Positions 43,814 to 52,201 of a DNA stretch of 64,000 nucleotides are shown here, in pieces. Under the pieces are notes generated by a model. The model was not told where the DNA came from, did no database searches, and saw nothing but the letters and a program-made list of their open reading frames with translations. Source of the stretch: Aurantibacter sp034110465 (GTDB lineage Bacteria; Bacteroidota; Bacteroidia; Flavobacteriales; Flavobacteriaceae); the NCBI GenBank assembly GCA_034110465.1, contig JAWUZD010000006.1, forward strand, positions 124,001 through 188,000, read 5' to 3'. Position numbers and translations under genes: made by a program. Position 1 is the first letter of the stretch; each line of letters starts with the position of its first letter.

Positions 43814-44350
43814 ATGTTAAACAACATAAACATATCTGGATTAAGCGAATACGCTAACGAAGTAAAAGAAAACAACATACAAGGAAAGGCTTCTTATGGT
43901 GTTGAATTAAATTGGGAAAGTGGTACAAAAACCCGTGTAAAAACAAAAAATATGGTCTTAGGAGATCATAAATTAATACGCGATTTTAGTTTTATAATAG
44001 ATGAACCTACACAATTATTAGGTGTTAATTGTGCTCCAAATCCAGCGGAATATATGTTAGGCGGATTAGCTGGTTGTATGGCTGTAACTTTTATGGCTGG
44101 TGCAACAGCAATGGATATTCAAATAAGTGAATTAAAGCTTGAAATTGATGGCGAATTGGATTTACAAGGTTTTTTAGGATTAAATCCAGACGTAAACCCA
44201 GGATTTCCAGAGTTGAAATTTATTTTTCACGTTAAAGGTTCTGGTAGTAAAGAGCAATACAAAAACTTAATGGATCGTGTTACAAAACACTCACCAAATT
44301 ATAATACCTTTAAAAATGAAGTTAAAATGATTGGAGAATTAAACGCTTAA
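43814..44350 (+). CDS. OsmC family protein
   Basis: A 178-residue OsmC-like protein, a group of thiol-dependent peroxide reductases. The conserved first cysteine sits in LLGVNCAPNPAEYMLGGL, and the second in AGCMAVTFMAGA. The usual active pair is present. It probably detoxifies organic peroxides, or may modify sulfur compounds, as the last gene of the sulfur operon. A terminator follows. Confidence 0.87.
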   Translation: MLNNINISGLSEYANEVKENNIQGKASYGVELNWESGTKTRVKTKNMVLGDHKLIRDFSFIIDEPTQLLGVNCAPNPAEYMLGGLAGCMAVTFMAGATAMDIQISELKLEIDGELDLQGFLGLNPDVNPGFPELKFIFHVKGSGSKEQYKNLMDRVTKHSPNYNTFKNEVKMIGELNA

Positions 44351-44372
44351 TTCAACTATTATATTAAATATT

Positions 44373-44410
44373 AAAAAAGCGAATTAGTAGTTTCTAATTC
44401 GCTTTTTTAT
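44373..44410. terminator. terminator after the OsmC gene
   Basis: AAAAAAGCGAATTAG pairs with CTAATTCGCTTTTTT around a 6-base loop, bidirectional. Confidence 0.92.
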
Positions 44411-44444
44411 TTTTAAATTTTCTCATTTATTTTCTAAGCAGCAA

Positions 44445-45467
44445 TCAATTATTAAAAATACGTTTAGTTAACTGACCAATAAAACCATCCATTTTATCAG
44501 TTTCAGGTTTAAAAACTTTCATATTTAACCGGCTTTTATCTTTATATATTTTCAATTTGAATAAAGCAGAAGTTAAATCATCTGGATTTAAAAACGGATA
44601 CCTTAAATCTAAATACTCATAATTATTTTCATCAACTTGAATTACATTATAATAATCATTACTAAACCAAGTTAAGACTTCTAAATCTGGAAACTTTTCT
44701 AAATCAATTATACGTTTTTTGGGGATTTTGTTCCAATTTGTAAATCGATTCGTTTTATCAAATAAAGAATAATAACCCACATAATAATCGGTTTCTGTTT
44801 CTGCTATAGCATACCATAAAAAATTATTTAAAATAGTAGGCTGAGAGGAAAATCTACTAACTTCAATCTGCTTATCGTGTAATGTTTCTCTAAATAAATA
44901 GTCAATATATAATTTATTACAAACAGTAAATAACATATATACAGAACTAATAATCAACCCGTAATGCAACCATTTTTTTCTGTTAATATGAGTTCGTTTG
45001 TATAACATTACAACAATTATACAAATCAGAAAAGGCAATGTGTAAAAAGGATCTGCAACCGCTATATTATTAAATGCCACTCTATAATTAGAAAAAGGCG
45101 CAAATAATTGTGTCCCATAAGGTGTAAAACAGTCTAAAATAGGATGTGTAAAAAGTGACAAAAAAAACAATAAAACCCAATCTTTTAACTCTGTTGAATT
45201 TACTCGTTTTCCAGAATTATATAATTTGTAAGTTATCCAACCAAAAGCTAAAGCTGCTAAAACCGAAAACAAAATAGAATGCATAAATCCTCTATGAAAC
45301 AACATAGCATCAATTTCATTACCATAAAATAGACTTCCAATAAAAACATCTAAATCTGGAATTGTGCCACCAATAGCACCAAAGAGCAATGCTTTATTTC
45401 CTATTTTATTTCCTAAAACGGCTTCTCCACAAGCTGCTCCAAGTATAATTTGAGTTAATGAATCCAT
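44445..45467 (-). CDS. YdjM-like membrane-bound metal-dependent hydrolase
   Basis: A 340-residue protein of the LexA-binding, inner-membrane hydrolase family (YdjM/DUF457): MDSLTQIILGAACGEA, GTIPDLDVF and MLFHRGFMHSILF carry the metal-binding Asp and His residues, and THPILDCFTPYGTQLF is the second metal motif. Five hydrophobic segments follow in the first 200 residues. The C-terminal half is soluble. Substrate unknown. Confidence 0.88.
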   Translation of the reverse strand: MDSLTQIILGAACGEAVLGNKIGNKALLFGAIGGTIPDLDVFIGSLFYGNEIDAMLFHRGFMHSILFSVLAALAFGWITYKLYNSGKRVNSTELKDWVLLFFLSLFTHPILDCFTPYGTQLFAPFSNYRVAFNNIAVADPFYTLPFLICIIVVMLYKRTHINRKKWLHYGLIISSVYMLFTVCNKLYIDYLFRETLHDKQIEVSRFSSQPTILNNFLWYAIAETETDYYVGYYSLFDKTNRFTNWNKIPKKRIIDLEKFPDLEVLTWFSNDYYNVIQVDENNYEYLDLRYPFLNPDDLTSALFKLKIYKDKSRLNMKVFKPETDKMDGFIGQLTKRIFNN

Positions 45468-45554
45468 AATTAAAAGCTAAGTTACTACTATAGGTTTCTT
45501 ATTTGCATAACTTCTTCAAAAATCGTAACATTACATTCCTTAAATAAAAAATAA

Positions 45555-47024
45555 ATGCAAGACCAAAATAACTTATCTGAAACTAAAATTGAAGATCAAA
45601 AAATCATCAATAATAAAGAGTTAAACCTTTTTGAAGCTTTAATTCCTGTTGTGATACTAATGTGTTTGTTAGCTTATAATATCTTTTTTGTTGAAGATCA
45701 AGAATGGTTTGGTGGTTATACTAATCAAATCATTTTACTTATTGGTGGTTTAATTGCTGCAGGTGTTGGACTATTTAATAAGGTAACTATAAATACTATG
45801 GTCAAAGAAATTTGGGAAAACCTTAGAAGTGTTTTTGTCCCAATAATGATTTTATTTTTAGTTGGAGCATTGGCTGGAACTTGGCTAGTTAGTGGTATTA
45901 TTCCTGCAATGGTTTATTACGGATTACAAGTTTTAAGTCCTGAGATATTCTTACCTGCATCTGTAATTATTGCAGCAGTAATATCAATTGCCACAGGAAG
46001 TTCTTGGACAACTTCTGCTACCGTTGGTATTGCTTTAATTGGAATTGGTACTGCTTTAGGAATTCCTCCAGGTATGATTGCTGGTGCTGTTTTATCTGGC
46101 GCTTATTTTGGAGATAAAATGTCTCCTTTAAGTGATACGACTAACCTAGCTCCTGCTATGGCTGGAACAGATTTATTTACACATATAAAATATATGGCTA
46201 TTACTACTGTCCCAACAATACTAATAACCTTAATTGTTTTTGCAATTTTGAGTGCAAACATAGATACAACAGGTAATGCAGACGTATCGGAATTATTAAA
46301 TACTATTAAAACTACATTTAACATTACACCAATGCTATTTATAGTTCCTGGTTTAGTAATAGCTTTAATTTTATTCAAGACAAAACCACTTATAGCATTA
46401 GCTAGCGGAATATTAGCCGCTATAGTTTTTGCTTTTATATTTCAACCAAACATATTAGATAATCTTGCAGATACTAAGTTTCAAGCTATTATAAACTCAA
46501 TATTTACAGATACAAGCATCATTACATCAAACGAAAAATTAAATGAACTATTTAGTTCTGGAGGAATGAATGGAATGCTTTGGACTATATATCTAATTAC
46601 ATGTGCTATGTTTTTTGGTGGAATAATGGACGGAATAGGTGCTTTATCTAGGATTACTAACGCCTTATTAAAAATAGCAACTTCTGTCTTTGGGCTTTTT
46701 GCAAGTACGGTTATAAGCTGTTTAGGATTAAATATTGTGGCATCAGATCAATATTTAGCTCTAGTTATTCCTGGTAAAATGTTCAAAAAAGCATATGAAG
46801 ATAAAGGTTTAGCTCCTGAAAATTTAAGTAGAACCTTAGAAGATTCTGGAACTGTAACTTCGGTTTTAATACCTTGGAATACTTGTGGAGCATATCAAAG
46901 TGGTGTTTTAGGTGTTGGCGTTGGAGAATACTTTGTTTATGCAATTTTTAATTGGCTAAGCCCATTTACAACTCTATTTTTTGCAGCACTAAACATTAAA
47001 ATAAAACAACTGGTTAAGAAATAG
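45555..47024 (+). CDS. nhaC: NhaC family Na+/H+ antiporter
   Basis: A 489-residue membrane protein with about 11-12 hydrophobic segments. Family motifs are ATGSSWTTSATVGIALIGIG, SGAYFGDKMSPLSDTTNLAP and IPWNTCGAYQSGVLGVG. It exchanges sodium for protons across the inner membrane, as expected for a marine species. An acidic N-terminal tail of about 30 residues is cytoplasmic. Confidence 0.93.
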   Translation: MQDQNNLSETKIEDQKIINNKELNLFEALIPVVILMCLLAYNIFFVEDQEWFGGYTNQIILLIGGLIAAGVGLFNKVTINTMVKEIWENLRSVFVPIMILFLVGALAGTWLVSGIIPAMVYYGLQVLSPEIFLPASVIIAAVISIATGSSWTTSATVGIALIGIGTALGIPPGMIAGAVLSGAYFGDKMSPLSDTTNLAPAMAGTDLFTHIKYMAITTVPTILITLIVFAILSANIDTTGNADVSELLNTIKTTFNITPMLFIVPGLVIALILFKTKPLIALASGILAAIVFAFIFQPNILDNLADTKFQAIINSIFTDTSIITSNEKLNELFSSGGMNGMLWTIYLITCAMFFGGIMDGIGALSRITNALLKIATSVFGLFASTVISCLGLNIVASDQYLALVIPGKMFKKAYEDKGLAPENLSRTLEDSGTVTSVLIPWNTCGAYQSGVLGVGVGEYFVYAIFNWLSPFTTLFFAALNIKIKQLVKK

Positions 47025-47066
47025 TAAAAAATTATACTATTAATTATTAATTATAAACAAAACTTA

Positions 47067-47109
47067 TAGAGTTATAAAAATTTAAGATTTTTATAACTCT
47101 ATTTTTTTA
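47067..47109 (+). terminator. terminator of nhaC
   Basis: TAGAGTTATAAAAAT pairs with ATTTTTATAACTCTA, followed by a T-run. Confidence 0.88.
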
Positions 47110-47120
47110 GAAGTAGATAG

Positions 47121-47128
47121 TATCTTTG
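47121..47128 (+). promoter_or_regulatory. -7 box of the peroxiredoxin operon
   Basis: TATCTTTG is a perfect TAnnTTTG, 34 bases before the ATG at 47163. Confidence 0.6.
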
Positions 47129-47162
47129 TAACAGAAATTAATAACAACATAAATATATAGAT

Positions 47163-47801
47163 ATGGCAATTGTAGGAAAAAAATTCCCTGATTTAAGCGT
47201 TAACGCAATGAATGAAATGGGCGATACTTTTAAATTAAATGTTTTAGAAGAAGCTATTAATAACAAGAAAAAAGTAGTATTATTCTGGTACCCAAAAGAT
47301 TTTACTTTTGTTTGCCCTACAGAATTACACGCTTTCCAAGCTGCTTTACCTGAGTTTGAAAAAAGAAATACAGTTGTAATTGGAGCATCTTGCGATACTG
47401 CTGAAGTTCACTTTGCTTGGTTAAGTACAGCTAAAGATAATGGTGGAATTGAAGGTGTATCTTACCCATTATTAGCAGATTCTAATCGTAATTTAGCATC
47501 TACTTTAGGTATTTTAGATATTACTAACGAACAGTATAATGAAGAAACAGGAATTGTAACTGTAGACGGAGATAATGTAACTTACAGAGCTACTTATTTA
47601 ATAGATGAAGAAGGAGTTGTATTCCACGAAGGTGTAAATCATATGCCAGTTGGACGTAATGTAAACGAATTTTTACGTTTAATAGATGCTTATTCTCACG
47701 TTCAAACAAACGGAGAGGTTTGTCCAGCAAACTGGGAAGAAGGAAAGGATGCAATGGCTCCTAATGCAAAAGGAACTGCTGATTACTTAGCTTCTCACTA
47801 A
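47163..47801 (+). CDS. 2-Cys peroxiredoxin (AhpC/TSA family)
   Basis: A 212-residue typical 2-Cys peroxiredoxin. The peroxidatic cysteine is in DFTFVCPTEL (Cys51), with Thr and Arg helpers, and the resolving cysteine in NGEVCPANW (Cys187). It reduces hydrogen peroxide and organic peroxides in the cytoplasm, receiving electrons from thioredoxin. A thioredoxin gene follows, which fits. An attenuator-like hairpin lies between them. Confidence 0.95.
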   Translation: MAIVGKKFPDLSVNAMNEMGDTFKLNVLEEAINNKKKVVLFWYPKDFTFVCPTELHAFQAALPEFEKRNTVVIGASCDTAEVHFAWLSTAKDNGGIEGVSYPLLADSNRNLASTLGILDITNEQYNEETGIVTVDGDNVTYRATYLIDEEGVVFHEGVNHMPVGRNVNEFLRLIDAYSHVQTNGEVCPANWEEGKDAMAPNAKGTADYLASH

Positions 47802-47816
47802 TAAAATATACCATTT

Positions 47817-47860
47817 AAGCACTAGTAACTTATACAATAAGTATTGGTGCTTATTTTTTA
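47817..47860 (+). terminator. intergenic hairpin between peroxiredoxin and thioredoxin genes
   Basis: AAGCACTAGTAACTTA pairs, with two mismatches, with TAAGTATTGGTGCTT, followed by T-rich sequence. It probably acts as a leaky terminator that lets some transcription reach the thioredoxin gene. Confidence 0.6.
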
Positions 47861-47871
47861 AAAATAAAGTT

Positions 47872-48180
47872 ATGATACAAGAATTAGAAAAAGATAATTT
47901 ATCAGAAATTGTAAATTCTAACGAAACTGTTATAGTACAATACTCTGCCACTTGGTGCGGTAATTGCAGAATTATGAAACCAAAATTTAAAAAATTAGCT
48001 ACAGAAAACAAAGCAATCACTTTTATTATTGCTGATGCTGAAAAATTCCCAGAATCAAGACAATTAGCTAACGTAGATAATTTACCAACTTTTGCTACAT
48101 TTAAAAATGGCAAAATTGTAAATCAAGCACAAACCAATAAGTTTGATGTTTTGAAAGAATTAGTTAGCGAAGTTGTTTAA
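47872..48180 (+). CDS. thioredoxin-like protein (WCGNC)
   Basis: A 102-residue thioredoxin-fold protein with active site TWCGNCRIM (Cys29, Cys32) instead of the classical WCGPC, then DNLPTFATFKNGK with the cis-proline. It probably recycles the peroxiredoxin encoded before it. Confidence 0.93.
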   Translation: MIQELEKDNLSEIVNSNETVIVQYSATWCGNCRIMKPKFKKLATENKAITFIIADAEKFPESRQLANVDNLPTFATFKNGKIVNQAQTNKFDVLKELVSEVV

Positions 48181-48231
48181 TTATTAATAATGCATTTTCA
48201 GAATAACGAAAATTAAAATAAAAGTAATTTC

Positions 48232-48489
48232 ATGAAACTACCAGTAATAAAACACTTAACGCAATTTATAGCAGAAAACGACGAAGATTACTTAGTTGAA
48301 ACTATAGAAACACTTGAAGCTTTAACCGAAGTATCATCTTTAAAAGATGAGGAATTGGATGTTATAGGTGAATTAATTTCTAACATGTATGGCGCATTAG
48401 AAGTTAATAAAATGACTAAAGAAGGTATGCCTCAAAAAGAAGCTTTAAATAGTTTTATGAAACGTGTTTTAGGTTCTATTGATAAATAG
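48232..48489 (+). CDS. DUF6952 small protein
   Basis: An 85-residue acidic, helical protein conserved in Flavobacteriaceae, always behind peroxiredoxin and thioredoxin genes as far as I recall. There is no signal, no cysteine and no known function. It ends just before a strong terminator, so it is the third gene of the redox operon. Confidence 0.75.
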   Translation: MKLPVIKHLTQFIAENDEDYLVETIETLEALTEVSSLKDEELDVIGELISNMYGALEVNKMTKEGMPQKEALNSFMKRVLGSIDK

Positions 48490-48507
48490 TATCAGTTTAA
48501 ATCTCTT

Positions 48508-48552
48508 AAAAAAGTCAGCTTTAACAGATATTGTTAAAGCTGACTTTTTTGA
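48508..48552. terminator. terminator of the peroxiredoxin operon
   Basis: A 19-base perfect stem, AAAAAAGTCAGCTTTAACA with its complement, around a 5-base loop, with a T-run. Confidence 0.95.
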
Positions 48553-48600
48553 TTAATTTTTAAGTATTTTTACATAAATCAACATATAATAAATATACAA

Positions 48601-49107
48601 ATGGCAAAAATAACATTTAAAGGTTCAGAAATTAATTCCGTTGGAAATCTTCCAAAGACAAATACTAAAGCTCCTAATTTTAAATTAACTGCTGTAGATT
48701 TATCAACTAAAACATTAGAAGCTTTTAAAGGTAAAAACGTTTTATTAAATATTTTCCCAAGTGTAGATACTGGAACTTGTGCTGCATCTGTAAGACAGTT
48801 TAATACAGAAGCGTCAGAATTAGAAAACACTAAAGTATTATGTATTTCTAAAGATTTACCTTTTGCTCAAGCGCGTTTTTGTGCTGCTGAAGGTTTGGAA
48901 AACGTAATCAATTTATCTGATTTTAAAACAAGTGATTTTGGGAATGACTATGGTGTAACTTTAGCAGATAGTCCTTTAGAAGGATTACATTCTAGAGCTG
49001 TTATTGTAATTGATAAAGATGGAACTGTAGTTTATACAGAACACGTTGCAGAAGTTACAGAAGAGCCGAATTACAAAGCTGCTTTAGAAGCTTTAGCTAA
49101 TCTTTAA
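48601..49107 (+). CDS. tpx: thiol peroxidase Tpx
   Basis: A 168-residue atypical 2-Cys peroxiredoxin: peroxidatic cysteine in SVDTGTCAAS (Cys60) and resolving cysteine in QARFCAAEG (Cys94), the same positions as in the E. coli enzyme. It reduces organic peroxides using thioredoxin. It follows the peroxiredoxin operon but has its own terminator. Confidence 0.95.
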   Translation: MAKITFKGSEINSVGNLPKTNTKAPNFKLTAVDLSTKTLEAFKGKNVLLNIFPSVDTGTCAASVRQFNTEASELENTKVLCISKDLPFAQARFCAAEGLENVINLSDFKTSDFGNDYGVTLADSPLEGLHSRAVIVIDKDGTVVYTEHVAEVTEEPNYKAALEALANL

Positions 49108-49132
49108 TTTAGAGATATTACTCGTTTTATAT

Positions 49133-49167
49133 AAAAAAAAGAGGAACTAATTAGTTCCTCTTTTTTT
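49133..49167. terminator. bidirectional terminator overlapping the phosphatase stop codon
   Basis: GAGGAACTAATTAGTTCCTC is a perfect palindrome with A and T runs. The last codons and TAG stop of the minus-strand phosphatase lie inside the stem. Confidence 0.85.
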
Positions 49168-49731
49168 ATAATTTTCTAAAAAATCGCCTTTAGGTTTACC
49201 TTTAGAAAAAGAACTAAATGGTAACGAATAAAAAGGTCTTGTTATTTTTCGAGCTTCTTCATTAGTAGCACCTTCATATTCAATCTTATAAATTGCTGAA
49301 TAAATCATTGCACGACCAGTGCCATGGTAACAATGCATTAAAACTGGATAGTTTGTTTTATCGTCTAAAATCTTATATACACTATCTAAATTTGCTTGTG
49401 TTGGTATTTGCACCGACGGAATATTATAATAATCTACGCCATTAATTGCATTTACGGCTTGTCTTTCTGCATCAATTTCTTTCATAGTAGCAGGATTTAA
49501 AGCATCTCCTACGCCTCCATGCCTAAAATCAATTACCGTTTTTATTTTATTTTCTGTAAGGTAAGCATCAATCTTATCTGGAGGAATCACACCAGATTTA
49601 AACATTTTCCCTTCAGTAACTACACCAAAATTATAGTTAACTTTTGTATTATATAAATGCTGTGCTACCATTGCAAGAATAATAGCTAAGACAACTAATC
49701 CTAATCGTTTAAAAATTCCTTTCTTCGTCAT
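49147..49731 (-). CDS. membrane-anchored dual-specificity / tyrosine phosphatase
   Basis: A 194-residue protein with one N-terminal membrane helix (LGLVVLAIILAMVAQHL) and a phosphatase domain. The active site is MHCYHGTGRAM (CX5R), with the general-acid region before it (NIPSVQIPTQ). It may remove phosphate from tyrosine, lipid or nucleotide substrates at the outer face of the membrane. It is one base away from the upstream sulfatase gene, so both are one unit. Confidence 0.85.
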   Translation of the reverse strand: MTKKGIFKRLGLVVLAIILAMVAQHLYNTKVNYNFGVVTEGKMFKSGVIPPDKIDAYLTENKIKTVIDFRHGGVGDALNPATMKEIDAERQAVNAINGVDYYNIPSVQIPTQANLDSVYKILDDKTNYPVLMHCYHGTGRAMIYSAIYKIEYEGATNEEARKITRPFYSLPFSSFSKGKPKGDFLENYKKRGTN

Positions 49732-49732
49732 T

Positions 49733-51658
49733 TTACTCTGCTTTTAATTTTTTATCAATAATTCTATTCATATAATCTTGAATAAAACTTTTTGCCTTAA
49801 TCCTTAATGGCTTTTTTATAGAGTCAGATATATTTATTAATGGCTTTTCTAATCCTTTATCATTAATATTATAAAACCCTATATCTTTTTCACTATCAAA
49901 TACATAAATATAATCATCTTGCTGTAAATGAAATATTGAACTACTATTAGTAAGTGCGAAAGGTTTTACTAATGTATCGTTTAAAAGACTTCTTCCCCAA
50001 CTTCTAATTGGTTTCTTATAACCTACAATATCGACAATAGTAGGATAAAGATCTATCTGTTGAGCTAAAGAATTATTAACACCTTTATAATTTCCGTTAG
50101 GTGAATACAAAATAATTGGAACCGAAAATCTATTTAAAGCTTTAGCATAATAAGGATAATCTATTAAATTGGTATGATCTCCAGTTATTACAAAAACAGA
50201 ATTATCATACCAATCTTCTTTTTTTGCATCTTCAAAAAACTGTTTTAAAGCATTATCTGTATAACCAACACATTTATGCATTGGTAAATTCCCTAATGGA
50301 TATTTCCCTTTATCTTCTTTTGGAATTATATATGGTGAATGAGAAGATAAAGTAAAAATTGTAGCCATAAAAGGCCTCTCCTTTTTAGCTAAAACAGAAT
50401 TCACATGTTTCAAATAAGGTTTATCCCATATTCCCCAAAGTCCATCAAAATCATCGTCATTGTTATATTCCGTTTTTCCGTAATAATGATCAAAACCTAA
50501 AATATTACTAAAACCTAAAAAACCCATAGACCCGTTTGGAGCTCCGTGGAAAAAAGAGGTGTCATAATTCATTTCATTTAAAACAGAAACAATAGATTGC
50601 GTCTCTTGGTTTGCGTAAGGAGAAGATGTATAAGCCACTTTAAATGATGGAATTCCCGCTAAAACAGATGACATTCCGTGAATAGACTTTCTACCATTAG
50701 CAAACGTATTTGGAAATATTAAACTCTGTTTACTTAACGAATCTAAAAATGGCGTATAACTTTTAAAATTTGGAATATTAGTATCAATATTAAATGCACC
50801 AATATATTCTCGACTTAAACTTTCAACAATTAAAATAACAACATTTGGTTTATTTTCAATGGTTGTACTAAATTGTTTTATTGGAGTTAATACTGACTTA
50901 ACAATATCTTCAGAGATTTTATCTTGTTTCTTAAAATAATTTTTATTTATTGTTCTAATCAATGCAAATGGTGTATTCAAAACCATATCTGCTTGCGATA
51001 ATATTTTAACGTGCCTACTTGCATCTACCAATGTTATAGGTCTAGTACTATGCTTAAAATCGCCTCTAATTCCACCAATAGATAATGTTGCTATAACTAA
51101 AAAAACAATTACTGAACTTAAAAAATACCCTAAACCTAAATTACTTTTTTTATGATTTTTAAAATCCTTAAACTTATATGCTTTAATCCATATAACAGCA
51201 ATTATAAAAAACAATACAAACACATGCCAATAATCTCTTAAAAACACAAAAAATAACGCTAATCCATTAGATTCGTTTTGTACAGCTTCTAAAGCTGCAG
51301 TTGTAGTTCTTGTTTGTGTAAATTTATAATAAATAAAATCTACAAAATTTAAGGCATAAGCTATTAAATTTGTAATGAAATATAAATAAAAAAGTATGCT
51401 TTGGTAGGTTTTAGACCTATTAACTACTAGAGGTAATATACTAAAAAGAATGAACAAGGAGTTTATATAAAGAATTGCTGTAGTATCAAAAGCAAAACCT
51501 CTATAGCAAATATTAAAGAAATCAGAAATAGAATGTATATCAATTAATTCTATATTATATATATAAAATAACACACGTGCTAATTGATAAAAAAAGAACA
51601 CTAAAAAAAGTCTATAAAAAAATATAATGTATTCTTCTAATCTGCCAAAAAAAATCAT
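49733..51658 (-). CDS. LtaS-like membrane sulfatase/phosphotransferase
   Basis: A 641-residue protein with five hydrophobic segments in the first 200 residues and an alkaline-phosphatase/sulfatase domain: VVILIVESLSREYIGAF at the metal site, FANGRKSIHGMSS at the nucleophile position (Ser in place of the usual Thr), and VITGDHTNL near the second metal site. LtaS proteins transfer glycerol phosphate, and Bacteroidota relatives transfer phosphoethanolamine or other head groups to lipids or glycans. It may be coupled to the downstream phosphatase. Confidence 0.85.
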   Translation of the reverse strand: MIFFGRLEEYIIFFYRLFLVFFFYQLARVLFYIYNIELIDIHSISDFFNICYRGFAFDTTAILYINSLFILFSILPLVVNRSKTYQSILFYLYFITNLIAYALNFVDFIYYKFTQTRTTTAALEAVQNESNGLALFFVFLRDYWHVFVLFFIIAVIWIKAYKFKDFKNHKKSNLGLGYFLSSVIVFLVIATLSIGGIRGDFKHSTRPITLVDASRHVKILSQADMVLNTPFALIRTINKNYFKKQDKISEDIVKSVLTPIKQFSTTIENKPNVVILIVESLSREYIGAFNIDTNIPNFKSYTPFLDSLSKQSLIFPNTFANGRKSIHGMSSVLAGIPSFKVAYTSSPYANQETQSIVSVLNEMNYDTSFFHGAPNGSMGFLGFSNILGFDHYYGKTEYNNDDDFDGLWGIWDKPYLKHVNSVLAKKERPFMATIFTLSSHSPYIIPKEDKGKYPLGNLPMHKCVGYTDNALKQFFEDAKKEDWYDNSVFVITGDHTNLIDYPYYAKALNRFSVPIILYSPNGNYKGVNNSLAQQIDLYPTIVDIVGYKKPIRSWGRSLLNDTLVKPFALTNSSSIFHLQQDDYIYVFDSEKDIGFYNINDKGLEKPLINISDSIKKPLRIKAKSFIQDYMNRIIDKKLKAE

Positions 51659-51725
51659 TCAGGAAGTTTATATTTGTATTAAATTTATGCAAAATTACTA
51701 AATTAGAATGTAATCTATATCTATT

Positions 51726-52100
51726 ATGAATAAAACAAAAGAAAGTTTCTTAGTTAATAGAATTAAAAGTGTAGGCTATGCTTTTAAAGGAATGTTGCAT
51801 TTATTAAAAAATGAATCGAGTATTAAAGTCCAATTCTGCATTGCATTACTAATGATTGGATTAGGATTTTATTTTAAAATATCTACTTTAGAGTGGATAC
51901 TTCAAACCTTTGCTATAAGTCTTGTTATGAGTATTGAAGGTGTAAATACAGCAATAGAAAAGATTGCCGATTTTATTCATCCAGAACATCATACTAAAAT
52001 TGGTATAATTAAAGATATTGCTGCAGGTGCCGTATTTATAGCTTCTTTCTCTGCAATAACAGTTGGCTGTATTATTTATTTTCAAAAATTTATGGGTTAA
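51726..52100 (+). CDS. diacylglycerol/undecaprenol kinase family protein
   Basis: A 124-residue membrane protein with three hydrophobic spans. The catalytic motif is VMSIEGVNTAIEKIADFI, corresponding to the ELxNTAIE signature, followed by DIAAGAVFIASF. It phosphorylates diacylglycerol or undecaprenol. It is divergent from the LtaS-like gene, whose reaction may release diacylglycerol, making a lipid recycling role plausible. Confidence 0.9.
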   Translation: MNKTKESFLVNRIKSVGYAFKGMLHLLKNESSIKVQFCIALLMIGLGFYFKISTLEWILQTFAISLVMSIEGVNTAIEKIADFIHPEHHTKIGIIKDIAAGAVFIASFSAITVGCIIYFQKFMG

Positions 52101-52174
52101 ACCTGTTGTTAATAAGTTCTACTAAAGTGATCTATTTATATCTGTCATTTTTTAGTATAACAATAATGAATTTG

Positions 52175-52182
52175 TATTTTTG
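52175..52182 (+). promoter_or_regulatory. -7 box of ftsK
   Basis: TATTTTTG fits TAnnTTTG, 19 bases before the start. Confidence 0.5.
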
Positions 52183-52201
52183 TTAAAACCCTATTTTTGA
52201 A

